In this document: positions 1 to 7,107 of the stretch, in pieces
Numbering within the stretch: the first letter of the stretch is position 1
How the letters are laid out: every line of letters begins with the position of its first letter
Origin: Armatimonadota bacterium
Lineage (GTDB): Bacteria > Armatimonadota > Fimbriimonadia > Fimbriimonadales > Fimbriimonadaceae
Length of the DNA: 42,171 nt
Direction of reading: 5' to 3'
Assembly (NCBI GenBank): GCA_023392285.1
Contig: JAEVZK010000056.1
Span: 1-42,171 of the forward strand
The notes under the pieces: generated by a model
Seen by the model: only the letters and a program-made list of their open reading frames with translations
What the model was told of the DNA's origin: nothing
The model's database searches: none
Program-made: the position numbers and the translations under genes

Positions 1-1
1 C

Positions 2-121
2 ATCCTTTTGTGGAAGAACAATATCGCACTTGCGGGATTCTGGCTGCCGCTCAAGAGCAGTGCAAAGAGCAAATATGAAGAGGCTCTGGAGGGCTTTGTA
101 TCAAGGAAAATAAAGGAGTGA
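2..121 (+). CDS. C-terminal end of a cut-off gene, unknown product
   Basis: An open frame enters from the left edge and stops with TGA at 119-121, giving the last 39 residues of a protein. The tail has a short hydrophobic patch (IALAGFWLPL) followed by a charged helix-like stretch (KSKYEEALEGFVSRKIKE). The next small gene starts 4 nt after the stop, and its Shine-Dalgarno sequence (AAAGGAG, 112-118) lies inside this frame, which fits a coupled operon. No family can be named from so short a piece. The frame assignment rests on the operon geometry and could be chance. Confidence 0.4.
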   Translation: MLLWKNNIALAGFWLPLKSSAKSKYEEALEGFVSRKIKE

Positions 122-125
122 CTAG

Positions 126-239
126 ATGTCGATGCCCTGCCAAGATGGGCTAAGTGGGACCATGATCTTAGGAGGAGGATTGGTGATCATCTACGGTTCG
201 CAGAGTGGCGTTGGCGTGCAGGTAGGGCTCAAATTTTGA
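126..239 (+). CDS. 37-aa small membrane peptide, hypothetical
   Basis: ATG at 126 follows a full Shine-Dalgarno sequence AAAGGAG (112-118) at 7 nt. The 37-residue product has one glycine-rich hydrophobic segment (residues 13-24, MILGGGLVIIYG) able to span a membrane and no charged residue after Asp7 until the Lys before its C-terminus. Its stop overlaps the TTG start of the next gene by 4 nt (TTGA, 236-239), and it begins 4 nt after the preceding stop, so it lies in a translationally coupled series. The function is unknown. The good ribosome binding site and coupling argue that it is real; the short length keeps confidence moderate. Confidence 0.5.
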   Translation: MSMPCQDGLSGTMILGGGLVIIYGSQSGVGVQVGLKF

Positions 240-1309
240 AGAATGTAACCCTGTTAGCAATCTTCGCCGTGTTTGGCAGCCTCGGTTGGGGCATGACGTT
301 AACGAATGACTACGCGACTATGCCAGTTGCCGTCGTTTTCGCAAATCATCGCGTGTACAAATTTGCGGTCAATTGTTCGTCATCCAAGAGCTACGTCGAT
401 CCATCGCTTGCGCCTAGTCTGATTGAAGGAAGCCTTAAGATCAGGGTGGCTAACGTAGAGGATTCCTTGTTCCCGCAAATTGCCTCAGTTCGAATTCGAA
501 GCCTGATCGGCCAGGACGTCGATGGAATCATTGGATTTGACTTTCTAAAAAACTTCGTTTGTTGTTGGGATTCCTCCAAAAACGAACTCCAACTGTTCCG
601 ACCTTCCGCATTGCCTTTAAATTGGTCAAAAATAAAGCAGTCAGGCACGATCATGTCTAAGTTAGACTTAGAAAGCGGCATACCTCGTCTTCCCGTGTCC
701 ATTGGAATCAGTAGCTTCGACGCTGTTTTAACCTTCTCATCCGGCGACTTCCTAATTTCTCGCCTGGCGTTAAGGGGTAAGCCGGGAAACTCGACATTCG
801 TTGTCAATCTGCAGTTTGAAAAAGGTGTCGTGCCGCTAAGCACGAAGTCGACTGAAGAGATTTCGGCGAAAGGAGTTGGCCCTAAAGTGGATGCGGCACT
901 CGGGTTGAGTTGCTTTGTTGGACGAACTGTTCTGGACTTTCCCGCGAAAGAACTCTACTCAAACATGTCGGTAGATGACGCGGCCGCACAGATCCTGACC
1001 CAAGCGCTGGGAATCCAAATGCAAATCAGGGGTGGCAAGCTCCGAGCCACCCGAATTCTGGCCGCTCTCTCTAAGAGTTCTGATATTCTCGGCTGGCCGA
1101 TCCTTGTGATTGGCAGTTTTCCCACGGCTTCGCTTTTAGACAAGATTCACCATCCCTCGACCACAGACCCCTTCTCGCCGTGGGACAAGTTTCTGCCTAC
1201 ATTGAAGAACCGCGTTAAATTGTTGATCGAAACTCCCTTAGGAGTTCAATATTACGACCTTGAAATTCCTGAACGCGTCTTTGATGCCCCTCCCAGAGAT
1301 CAGAAATGA
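236..1309 (+). CDS. Secreted two-lobed retropepsin-like protein lacking catalytic Asp
   Basis: A 357-residue protein with an N-terminal signal peptide (residues 1-20). Residues 30-121 follow the retropepsin/aspartyl-protease pattern: a strand leading to AVNCSSSKS (44-52) where active enzymes have a D-T/S-G triad, then VDGIIGFDFL (95-104), the usual second conserved block. The pattern recurs in residues 153-241: VLTFSSGDFLIS (164-175) and VDAALGLSCFV (218-228). Both lobes therefore lack the catalytic Asp-Thr/Ser-Gly. A helical region (245-285) and a tail of unknown type follow. The TTG start at 236 is supported by a GGTAGGG sequence 8 nt upstream and by the 4-nt overlap with the 37-aa gene. 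The fold is inferred from motif spacing; a peptide-binding or structural role is more likely than proteolysis. Confidence 0.6.
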   Translation: MKNVTLLAIFAVFGSLGWGMTLTNDYATMPVAVVFANHRVYKFAVNCSSSKSYVDPSLAPSLIEGSLKIRVANVEDSLFPQIASVRIRSLIGQDVDGIIGFDFLKNFVCCWDSSKNELQLFRPSALPLNWSKIKQSGTIMSKLDLESGIPRLPVSIGISSFDAVLTFSSGDFLISRLALRGKPGNSTFVVNLQFEKGVVPLSTKSTEEISAKGVGPKVDAALGLSCFVGRTVLDFPAKELYSNMSVDDAAAQILTQALGIQMQIRGGKLRATRILAALSKSSDILGWPILVIGSFPTASLLDKIHHPSTTDPFSPWDKFLPTLKNRVKLLIETPLGVQYYDLEIPERVFDAPPRDQK

Positions 1310-1947
1310 TCATGAATAAGAAAATCATCCTAGGCTATGGTTTAGCCGCAGGAGCGATTGCGGCTGCCTTCTTCTGGATCGACACATACCGGAGGAAATT
1401 ACATACCTTGGCTGAGCAGCCAATGTTGACGAATGCCTACCTACTTCGGGAGTTGACAGGAGAAATAAGACAAAAAACGGCCAAGCCTTCACCTAATACG
1501 ACCAGCCTGGATCGAATTCGCTGTTTCGCCCTCGACAATCCCGCTTCACTCTCAAAGGTTAAACTAACTGGATTGAGGCCCGCTTACTTGTGGTTGTATC
1601 GAAGTAAGAACTTTTTCGATCCTGCTGACGTGGGCTACGTCTTAGATGTATCCGGATCGGGCCTGTCCGACGGAAACCTCAACTTGACCTATCATGGGGA
1701 CTCCAAACCAATTCTCGAGTTCGATTCTTCATCGAGCCCGAGAGAACTGAGCTGCGAACTCGCCAAGCTCGACGCATCCACTTACGACGGAAGAAATCGG
1801 GGCTCGATTTACAACGTCAAATCGTTCGACCTGCCTCTCTCGCAAGGTTCCCTAGGCGATCTGAGCGGCGAATTTGTGGCCGCCTATGAGGGTTTCGACT
1901 ATCCGGCGAGCACGATCCACGTTTACCAGTTTACTGAGACGCAGTAG
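1306..1947 (+). CDS. Membrane-anchored protein of unknown function
   Basis: A 213-residue protein whose ATG overlaps the previous stop by 4 nt (ATGA, 1306-1309), so it is almost certainly co-translated with the retropepsin-like gene. Residues 6-24 (IILGYGLAAGAIAAAFFWI) form one transmembrane segment, followed by a basic YRRK stretch and about 185 soluble residues without a recognisable family motif. It is probably a single-pass protein with the C-terminal domain outside the cytoplasm; the positive residues just after the segment leave the topology uncertain. It is the last gene of the operon: the next gene is convergent and ends 27 bp away. A functional link with the degenerate protease-like protein is inferred from coupling only. 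Confidence 0.6.
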   Translation: MIMNKKIILGYGLAAGAIAAAFFWIDTYRRKLHTLAEQPMLTNAYLLRELTGEIRQKTAKPSPNTTSLDRIRCFALDNPASLSKVKLTGLRPAYLWLYRSKNFFDPADVGYVLDVSGSGLSDGNLNLTYHGDSKPILEFDSSSSPRELSCELAKLDASTYDGRNRGSIYNVKSFDLPLSQGSLGDLSGEFVAAYEGFDYPASTIHVYQFTETQ

Positions 1948-1974
1948 GCAGGGGATCGCACATCCCTCAAACCA

Positions 1975-3021
1975 TTAGGCGAGATAATCTCCGCGATGGA
2001 CATCTTCGATATAGCGAGCCAGTAGATCGATGCAGGCTTGCACGTCATCACGATGCACCGTTTCATTGACCGTGTGAATATAGCGCGTCGGAATCGAAAG
2101 GGTGAAGGCCGGAAGTCCGCCGTGCAGGCGCTGAATGCCCCCGGCATCGGTCCCTCCGAAGGGAAGGATTTCGATCTGGCTCTTGATACCATCACGCTCG
2201 GCGAGCGCTCTGAAATGCTTCACCACTCCTGGGTGGCAGACGAGCGAGCTGTCCATGAATTTTATTGCCGCGCCAGCCCCGAGGCAAGTGATCTTGTCCT
2301 GATCCGGAATGCCGGGAAAGTCGTTCGCCAGCGTCACGTCGAGTGCAACCACGACGTCGGGAGCGACCGCCCACCCGCTCGCAGCCGCACCGCGAAGGCC
2401 AATCTCCTCTTGAACCGTCGCCACCGCGTGAACCTCGATCTCGTGGTCTTTGGCCGCCTTCACCGCCTCGATCATCACAAAGACTCCCACGCGGTCGTCC
2501 ATGCACTTGCAGGTCAGTAGCGGCCCCATCTCTTGAAAGCCGCGGTCCATGGTCACCATGTCGCCAAGGCGCACCTGCTCCTTCGCCTCTTCCCCGCTCA
2601 AGCCCATATCGACAAAGAAGTTGTCGATTTCCGGCTTCTTGCTTGCTTCCGCGTCCGTCAGCATGTGCTTGGGCTTCGTGCTATAGCTCAGCAGTCCATT
2701 CAGCATCCCCCCTCGAGCATGAACCTTAACCCGTTGTGAGAACATCTGCCGTGGATCGAAGCCGCCAAGCGGCTGGATTCGGGCGAAGCCCTGATCGTCG
2801 ATGTGCTTCACGACAAATCCAATCTCGTCCATGTGGGCGGCGATCATCAGCTTCTTTGGCTGCTCCCCTTTGCCGCGTTTGACGCAGTGAAGATTGCCCA
2901 TTCGATCCGTCCGCATCTCACAAATGCCTTCCAGTTCGCCGCGAACGATTTCCCGAATGTTCTCCTCCTGTCCAGGCACTCCATGAGCTTCGGTAAGGCG
3001 TTTCAGCAGATCGATATTCAT
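1975..3021 (-). CDS. M42 family metallo-aminopeptidase
   Basis: The 348-residue product matches the M42 (glutamyl aminopeptidase/endoglucanase-like) family, cytosolic di-metal aminopeptidases that form large hollow oligomers. Using numbering from an in-frame GTG two codons upstream, the metal ligands are His65 and Asp67 in AAHMDE, Asp177/178 in CMDDR, Glu207-Glu208 in VQEEIG, Asp230 in VALDVT and His318 in RYIHT. The usual GGTDAG substrate loop is at 291-296. I prefer the ATG at 3019-3021 because the GTG at 3025-3027 directly abuts a -10-like TAAAAC, whereas the ATG lies exactly 6 nt from it. It is divergent from the GHL10-like gene. The likely role is degradation of peptides in the cytoplasm. 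Confidence 0.93.
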   Translation of the reverse strand: MNIDLLKRLTEAHGVPGQEENIREIVRGELEGICEMRTDRMGNLHCVKRGKGEQPKKLMIAAHMDEIGFVVKHIDDQGFARIQPLGGFDPRQMFSQRVKVHARGGMLNGLLSYSTKPKHMLTDAEASKKPEIDNFFVDMGLSGEEAKEQVRLGDMVTMDRGFQEMGPLLTCKCMDDRVGVFVMIEAVKAAKDHEIEVHAVATVQEEIGLRGAAASGWAVAPDVVVALDVTLANDFPGIPDQDKITCLGAGAAIKFMDSSLVCHPGVVKHFRALAERDGIKSQIEILPFGGTDAGGIQRLHGGLPAFTLSIPTRYIHTVNETVHRDDVQACIDLLARYIEDVHRGDYLA

Positions 3022-3027
3022 GTTCAC

Positions 3028-3033
3028 GTTTTA
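3028..3033 (-). promoter_or_regulatory. -10-like hexamer for leaderless M42 gene
   Basis: TAAAAC on the minus strand lies 6 nt before the ATG at 3021. With a transcription start 6-7 nt after the hexamer, the mRNA would begin at or next to the start codon. No convincing -35 is seen. The same spacing recurs at several other genes in this window. Confidence 0.4.
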
Positions 3034-3081
3034 CCAGCGTGCCCGGCGATGGAGTTCCGTTCAAGGGAAAATTATCAAGGG

Positions 3082-3087
3082 TACAAC
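3082..3087 (+). promoter_or_regulatory. -10-like hexamer for leaderless GHL10-like gene
   Basis: TACAAC lies exactly 6 nt before the ATG at 3094. A weak -35-like TTCAAG (3060-3065) is 16 bp further upstream. The intervening CAGAGG could also act as a weak ribosome binding site, so leadered translation is not excluded. Confidence 0.35.
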
Positions 3088-3093
3088 CAGAGG

Positions 3094-4929
3094 ATGAATC
3101 TCGTTTCCGCCTTGGCAGCAGCCATCGTCTTCGGTGGCTCAGGCGAAGGAGCCAACATCACCCCGCCCGTCGACCAAATCCTCAATGTCCCGCCGCCCGC
3201 CTCCCGATTCGAGATGCAAGATCCGACCGGCGGCCTCCCCGCAGTCATGCTCGACTGGACGAACGACAGCATCGGGCTCGCCCAACAGTCCACCCGGGGA
3301 GTGAAGAAGTATCAGGCCCGAATTATGTGGATCGACGCGACCGCGAACGTCGATCGCTACAACACCGAGGACAAGATCGTCAAGCTCGTCGCCGCGCTCA
3401 AGGATGTCGGCTTCAACACGATCATTCTCGATGTCAAACCCATTTCCGGTCAGGTGATCTACAACAGTAAGATCGCACCTAAGCTGGCGGAATGGAAAGG
3501 TCGCCAGCTGCCAGCCGATTTCGACCCCCTCACCATCTTCTGCCGAGAGGCGCGGAAGGACGATATCACCCTATGCGTCTCACTGAACGCTTTTAGCGAG
3601 GGCCACAACCTCATGCACGCCGGCCCCGGCTATTCGGGAGACATGGCGCGCTGGCAATCCGTCCTTTATGAAGTCAAGATCGACGTTCAAGATCCAGCAA
3701 AGAACGGCTTCGCTGTCAGCCCGGACTTTAACAAAATGCCGGCAGACGAGAACACGCTTGGCGCCTTCAATTCCGTGTCCGCTCTTCCGCCCAGCTCAGA
3801 CGCTTCTTCTTGGGCAGCCATCAACAAATACGGAACTGTGCTGCAGGCTGGCCCAGGGAGCACCCTCGGAACCGTAAAGATGCCGAGCGGAGGATCGGTC
3901 CTCATTGGAACCGGCCGGGCGGCGGCCTTCCTCCAGAGCTTCGCTCCCCTTGGCGGTCAGCTCTCCTTCGTCACTACGCCGGAATATGTCCGCACCGGGG
4001 AACGCCCCGACCAGCAGATTCCCCTTATGATGAATCCGCTGCTGACCGACGTGCAGAACTATGAACGCTCAATCGTTAAGGAATTAGTTCAAAACTACGA
4101 CATAAGCGGGATCGTCTACGACGACCGGTTGCGCTACGCGGGCATCAATGCAGACTTCTCCGATTACACCCAAGCCAAGTTTGAGACCTATCTCAAGAAG
4201 CGAGTTGTCTGGCCCGATGATGTGTTTAAGTTTACGGTCACTCCTGGGCTCAACCGAGGCCTGAATCCCGGCCAGTATTACGATGCATGGATGATCTTTC
4301 GAGCGCAAGTCATCCGCAATTACGTCCTTAGCGTGAAGGATCTGATCAAGAAACTGAAGCCAAACCTGCTCTTTGGCGTCTATGCCGGCAGTTGGTACGG
4401 AGAGTATCCGCGGATCGGCCAGAACTGGGCCGCGCCTGAGGCTTCTGCCGGTTTCTGGTTTCAGACCGCCGAGTACGCGCAGACCGGCCTTGCTCCCCAA
4501 TTGGATTTTCTGATCACTGGCTGCTACTACCCCACTGCGACGATCAAAGAGGCGATGACGAACGCCGTCCCAATCGGTTTCACGGTCGAATCCGCGGGCA
4601 ATCTGACGAACCGTTTGGTGCGTGATCAGACCTGGTCATACGCAGGTCTCTCACTCGACCAATTTCGTGGCAACCCCGAAGGGCTCAAAAACGCCATTCA
4701 GGCTGCCTGCGGAACCACGCAAGGGGTGATGCTGTTCGATCTCTCGCACGACATCGAGAGCATGTGGCCGGTCCTGCAGCAAGCGTTCCAAATCCGAGTT
4801 CCCGCCCCGCATTCCGAACCAGACCTATTGGCGGAAGTCCGCCGCCGCCGCGCCGCGGTCGACAAAGTGGATGGACGCGAGCCGCCGATCATCATCAACA
4901 GCGGTTCCGCCGGCATCGGGCAGAACTAA
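3094..4929 (+). CDS. Secreted GHL10-like glycoside hydrolase-like protein
   Basis: The 611-residue product has a short signal-like N-terminus (MNLVSALAAAIVFGG) and then a domain resembling the GHL10/DUF187 TIM barrel. Characteristic stretches are a W-I-D strand, VGFNTIILDVKP, a block close to IYNSKIAP, and DPLTIFCREARK (about residues 70-155). Later, GIVYDDRLRY (about 342-351) matches the family's G-I-x-x-D-D block, and a long C-terminal barrel half follows. A Ser/Gly-rich segment of about 100 residues (around 205-300) is inserted between the two halves. An upstream in-frame extension would overlap the divergent M42 gene and lacks a signal peptide, so I chose the ATG at 3094. The family is predicted to act on cell-wall or other polysaccharides; the substrate is unknown. 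Confidence 0.8.
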   Translation: MNLVSALAAAIVFGGSGEGANITPPVDQILNVPPPASRFEMQDPTGGLPAVMLDWTNDSIGLAQQSTRGVKKYQARIMWIDATANVDRYNTEDKIVKLVAALKDVGFNTIILDVKPISGQVIYNSKIAPKLAEWKGRQLPADFDPLTIFCREARKDDITLCVSLNAFSEGHNLMHAGPGYSGDMARWQSVLYEVKIDVQDPAKNGFAVSPDFNKMPADENTLGAFNSVSALPPSSDASSWAAINKYGTVLQAGPGSTLGTVKMPSGGSVLIGTGRAAAFLQSFAPLGGQLSFVTTPEYVRTGERPDQQIPLMMNPLLTDVQNYERSIVKELVQNYDISGIVYDDRLRYAGINADFSDYTQAKFETYLKKRVVWPDDVFKFTVTPGLNRGLNPGQYYDAWMIFRAQVIRNYVLSVKDLIKKLKPNLLFGVYAGSWYGEYPRIGQNWAAPEASAGFWFQTAEYAQTGLAPQLDFLITGCYYPTATIKEAMTNAVPIGFTVESAGNLTNRLVRDQTWSYAGLSLDQFRGNPEGLKNAIQAACGTTQGVMLFDLSHDIESMWPVLQQAFQIRVPAPHSEPDLLAEVRRRRAAVDKVDGREPPIIINSGSAGIGQN

Positions 4930-5016
4930 ACCTTCTTTCAGTGGAGGAGGGCTTTCCTGCCCTTTCTCAAGCTCCCCCGCCTCCGCAGAATCTCCTAATC
5001 GGGGGAGCGAAACCCG

Positions 5017-5202
5017 TTGAGACGCGTTGTCCAACCCGTCATTGACGAGAATAAGGAAGGGTTAGAAGAGAAAAAGGACGGGTTGGAAGAGAAAAAGGAA
5101 GGGTTGGAAGAGAAAAAGCAAGGGTTAGGAATGATTTATCCAGGGTTGGGAATGATTTACCAAGGGTTAGGTGTGACTGAGCAAGGGTTCGGAATGATCT
5201 AG
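5017..5202 (+). CDS. Possible 61-aa heptad-repeat peptide
   Basis: A TTG-initiated frame encodes a 61-residue peptide built from seven-residue units: three GLEEKK-type units, two GLGMIY-type units, then GLGVTEQ and GFGMI. The frame stops at TAG (5200-5202) inside a repeat unit, and the DNA repeat continues for about one more unit. There is no convincing ribosome binding site. It may be a real coiled-coil-like peptide, the remnant of a longer repeat protein, or only a translatable minisatellite. In-frame conservation of Leu/Gly at fixed heptad positions weakly favours coding, but a 21-bp DNA period produces that automatically. Confidence 0.25.
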   Translation: MRRVVQPVIDENKEGLEEKKDGLEEKKEGLEEKKQGLGMIYPGLGMIYQGLGVTEQGFGMI

Positions 5203-5226
5203 CAAGGGGTGGAAGAGACTGAGCAG
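5038..5226 (+). repeat. 21-bp tandem repeat, about 9 units
   Basis: Units of exactly 21 bp begin GGGTT(A/G) at 5059, 5080, 5101, 5122, 5143, 5164, 5185 and 5206, with a degenerate unit from 5038. Two sub-types are clear: GGGTTGGAAGAGAAAAAGGA-like (first three) and GGGTTGGGAATGATTTACCA-like (later ones). The 21-bp period equals seven codons. The repeat lies in the 367-bp gap between the GHL10-like gene and msrB; apart from the possible small peptide nothing else is seen there. Confidence 0.9.
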
Positions 5227-5296
5227 GGCGTTTCTCTGGGCGGAGCGGTCCGGTGTGAGCTTGAAAACCCTGTCCAGTTGAAGCGTAGAAGCATGT

Positions 5297-5695
5297 GTGG
5301 CACATCGAGAAATTGAAAAGACCGAAGAAGAATGGAAAGGCATTCTCTCCCCCGAGCAGTTCCGAGTATTGAGAGAGGCGGGAACGGAAAGGGCCTTCAC
5401 GGGCGAATATTGGGACAAGAAGGACTCTGGCACCTATCGCTGCGCTGGCTGCGGCACGGAGCTCTTCACGAGCGACAGCAAATTTGAGTCAGGCTGCGGC
5501 TGGCCCTCCTTTTACGAGGCACTGGAAAAGGACAAGGTCGAGGAACGTGAGGACAACAGCTTTGGGATGCGCCGCATCGAAGTGCTCTGCAAGCAATGCG
5601 GCGGGCATCTTGGGCACGTTTTCCCCGACGGGCCGAAACCGACCGGGCTGAGATATTGCATAAATTCTGCAAGTCTCAAGTTCGATCCGAAATAA
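5297..5695 (+). CDS. msrB: Peptide-methionine (R)-S-oxide reductase MsrB
   Basis: The 132-residue protein has the complete MsrB domain. It reduces the R epimer of methionine sulfoxide in oxidised proteins, with electrons from thioredoxin. Two CxxC pairs bind the structural zinc (Cys49/Cys52 in CAGC and Cys98/Cys101 in CKQC). The catalytic cysteine is Cys121 in RYCINSASLKF, and GCGWPSF (66-72) and HLGHVFPDGP are conserved substrate-site blocks. There is no signal peptide, so it is cytoplasmic. The GTG start at 5297 is the only sensible in-frame start near the domain; an ATG at 5293 is out of frame and stops after seven codons. It stands alone, just after the 21-bp repeat. Confidence 0.95.
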   Translation: MAHREIEKTEEEWKGILSPEQFRVLREAGTERAFTGEYWDKKDSGTYRCAGCGTELFTSDSKFESGCGWPSFYEALEKDKVEEREDNSFGMRRIEVLCKQCGGHLGHVFPDGPKPTGLRYCINSASLKFDPK

Positions 5696-5862
5696 GCGCG
5701 TCACTTGGTTTGGAACCCCCGTCTCTGTAAAGGAGTTTAGGAAAACGCGGGCCGAGAGACCTCGCGGTGCTTGCTTACGGCTAGGAATCTCGGCTCAAAA
5801 TCTGTATACTGCGAGTGCGAAAACTGGCGCAGCCAGTCGACCACTACTCAACGGGGGTCTAA

Positions 5863-7104
5863 TTGAGACACAAATTTATCTATGGCGCGGTTCTGTCCGC
5901 GTTGATTTTGGGGGCTATCGGTTGTAGCTCCGGCGGAACTGGCGATACGGCCGGCGGGACATCTGGGGCCAGCAGCACTGGCGGAACCGCAGCCTCGGGC
6001 GACGGGATCAAGATCGGCCTCGTCGCCAGCCAGAACGGCGAGCTCAAGCCTTGGGGCGATGACAGCGTCAAGGGCGCTCAGCTTGCCGTCGAAGAATTTA
6101 ACAAAGCGGGCGGCGTGGATGGCAAGCCGGTCAATTTGATGATCGGCGACTCGAACTCGAAGCCGGAAGTCGGCAAGAGTGCGGCCGAGAAGCTGATGTC
6201 GGATGGAGCCATCGGCATTCTTGGTGAGGTTGCCAGCGGCATCACCATGCAGATGGAGCAGGCCGCAGAACCAAAAGGTGTTCCGGTCATTGCCATCGGT
6301 GCGACCCGAACGGACCTGACGCAAGGTCACGACAACATCTTCCGCGTTTGCTACACCGACGCCTTCCAGGGCCCAGTCATGGCGAAATTCGCCTACGACG
6401 AGCTTGGCCTCCGGAACGTCGCGCTGATGACCGACCAAAAGCAGCCCTATTCGACGGGTCTGAGCGACAGCTTCCGCGAATACTTCACCAAGCTCGGCGG
6501 ACATATCGTCGACGAGCAGAAGTACGAGAGCGGACAGACCAACTTCCAAGGGCAGCTCACTCAGATCAAGGCGAAGAATCCGGACGGACTCTTCATGAGC
6601 GGCTACTTTAACGAGACCGGCCCGATCGCCCGACAGGCGAAGGACGCTGGCCTGAACGTGAAGATGCTGGGCGGCGACGGCTGGGACAGCAACGAAATCC
6701 TGCAGAGCGGCGGCGACGCGATTGTCGGCCAATACTTCTGCAACCACTATAACAACAAGGAAGATCGGCCTGAGGTCAAAGACTTCCTTGCGAAGTGGGC
6801 GGCGAAGTATAACGGAACTCAACCGGCCACGACGATGGGTGCCCTCGCCTACGACGCGACGATGCTGATGTGCGACTCGCTGAAGCGGGCAAAGACGAAG
6901 GATTCGAAGGGACTTCGCGATGCGATTGCCGACACGGTGGACTTCGCTGGCGTTTCCGGAAAGATCACGTTGAAGGGTCACGGCGGAGATCCTCCCAAGC
7001 GAGCGCTCGTCGTTCAGTTGACGAACGATCCGAAGAACCCGCAGACATTCGCGAAGGCTTATGACATGGATCCAAATACGAAGGAGCCGGTAGCAGCACC
7101 CTAA
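5863..7104 (+). CDS. livK: Branched-chain amino-acid ABC transporter substrate-binding lipoprotein
   Basis: The 413-residue product begins with a lipoprotein signal (lipobox AIGC, Cys21) and a Gly/Ser/Thr-rich linker. A type I periplasmic binding protein of the LivK family follows: IKIGLVASQNGELKPWG (about 49-65), GAQLAVEEFN with GGVDGKPV, SDGAIGILGEVASG, and the two-lobe pattern to the end. It should capture a branched-chain amino acid or a related small substrate outside the membrane and hand it to the LivHM channel. The TTG start at 5863 is preceded by a purine-rich ACGGGGG (5851-5857). It is the first gene of livK-livH-livM-livG with short spacings (3 bp, then overlaps). The real ligand cannot be read from sequence; LivK homologues also bind amides and urea. 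Confidence 0.92.
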   Translation: MRHKFIYGAVLSALILGAIGCSSGGTGDTAGGTSGASSTGGTAASGDGIKIGLVASQNGELKPWGDDSVKGAQLAVEEFNKAGGVDGKPVNLMIGDSNSKPEVGKSAAEKLMSDGAIGILGEVASGITMQMEQAAEPKGVPVIAIGATRTDLTQGHDNIFRVCYTDAFQGPVMAKFAYDELGLRNVALMTDQKQPYSTGLSDSFREYFTKLGGHIVDEQKYESGQTNFQGQLTQIKAKNPDGLFMSGYFNETGPIARQAKDAGLNVKMLGGDGWDSNEILQSGGDAIVGQYFCNHYNNKEDRPEVKDFLAKWAAKYNGTQPATTMGALAYDATMLMCDSLKRAKTKDSKGLRDAIADTVDFAGVSGKITLKGHGGDPPKRALVVQLTNDPKNPQTFAKAYDMDPNTKEPVAAP

Positions 7105-7107
7105 TAG

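Noticed and set aside
2803..3093. 97-residue N-terminal extension of the GHL10-like protein
   Set aside because: It overlaps the M42 gene on the other strand, and a signal-like peptide plus -10-like hexamer point to the ATG at 3094.
5038..5226. CRISPR array
   Set aside because: Units are contiguous 21-bp repeats without spacers; the heptamer arrays and 168-bp-period elements also lack unique spacers and cas genes.
5771..5810. Promoter TTGCTT / TATACT upstream of livK
   Set aside because: TATACT (5805-5810) is attractive, but the -35-like hexamer is 28 bp away and no better one is seen.
5848..6981. 377-aa open frame antisense to livK
   Set aside because: It lies wholly opposite a clear LivK gene, has Arg/Leu/Ala-rich low-information sequence and no motif; it is a by-product of codon bias.
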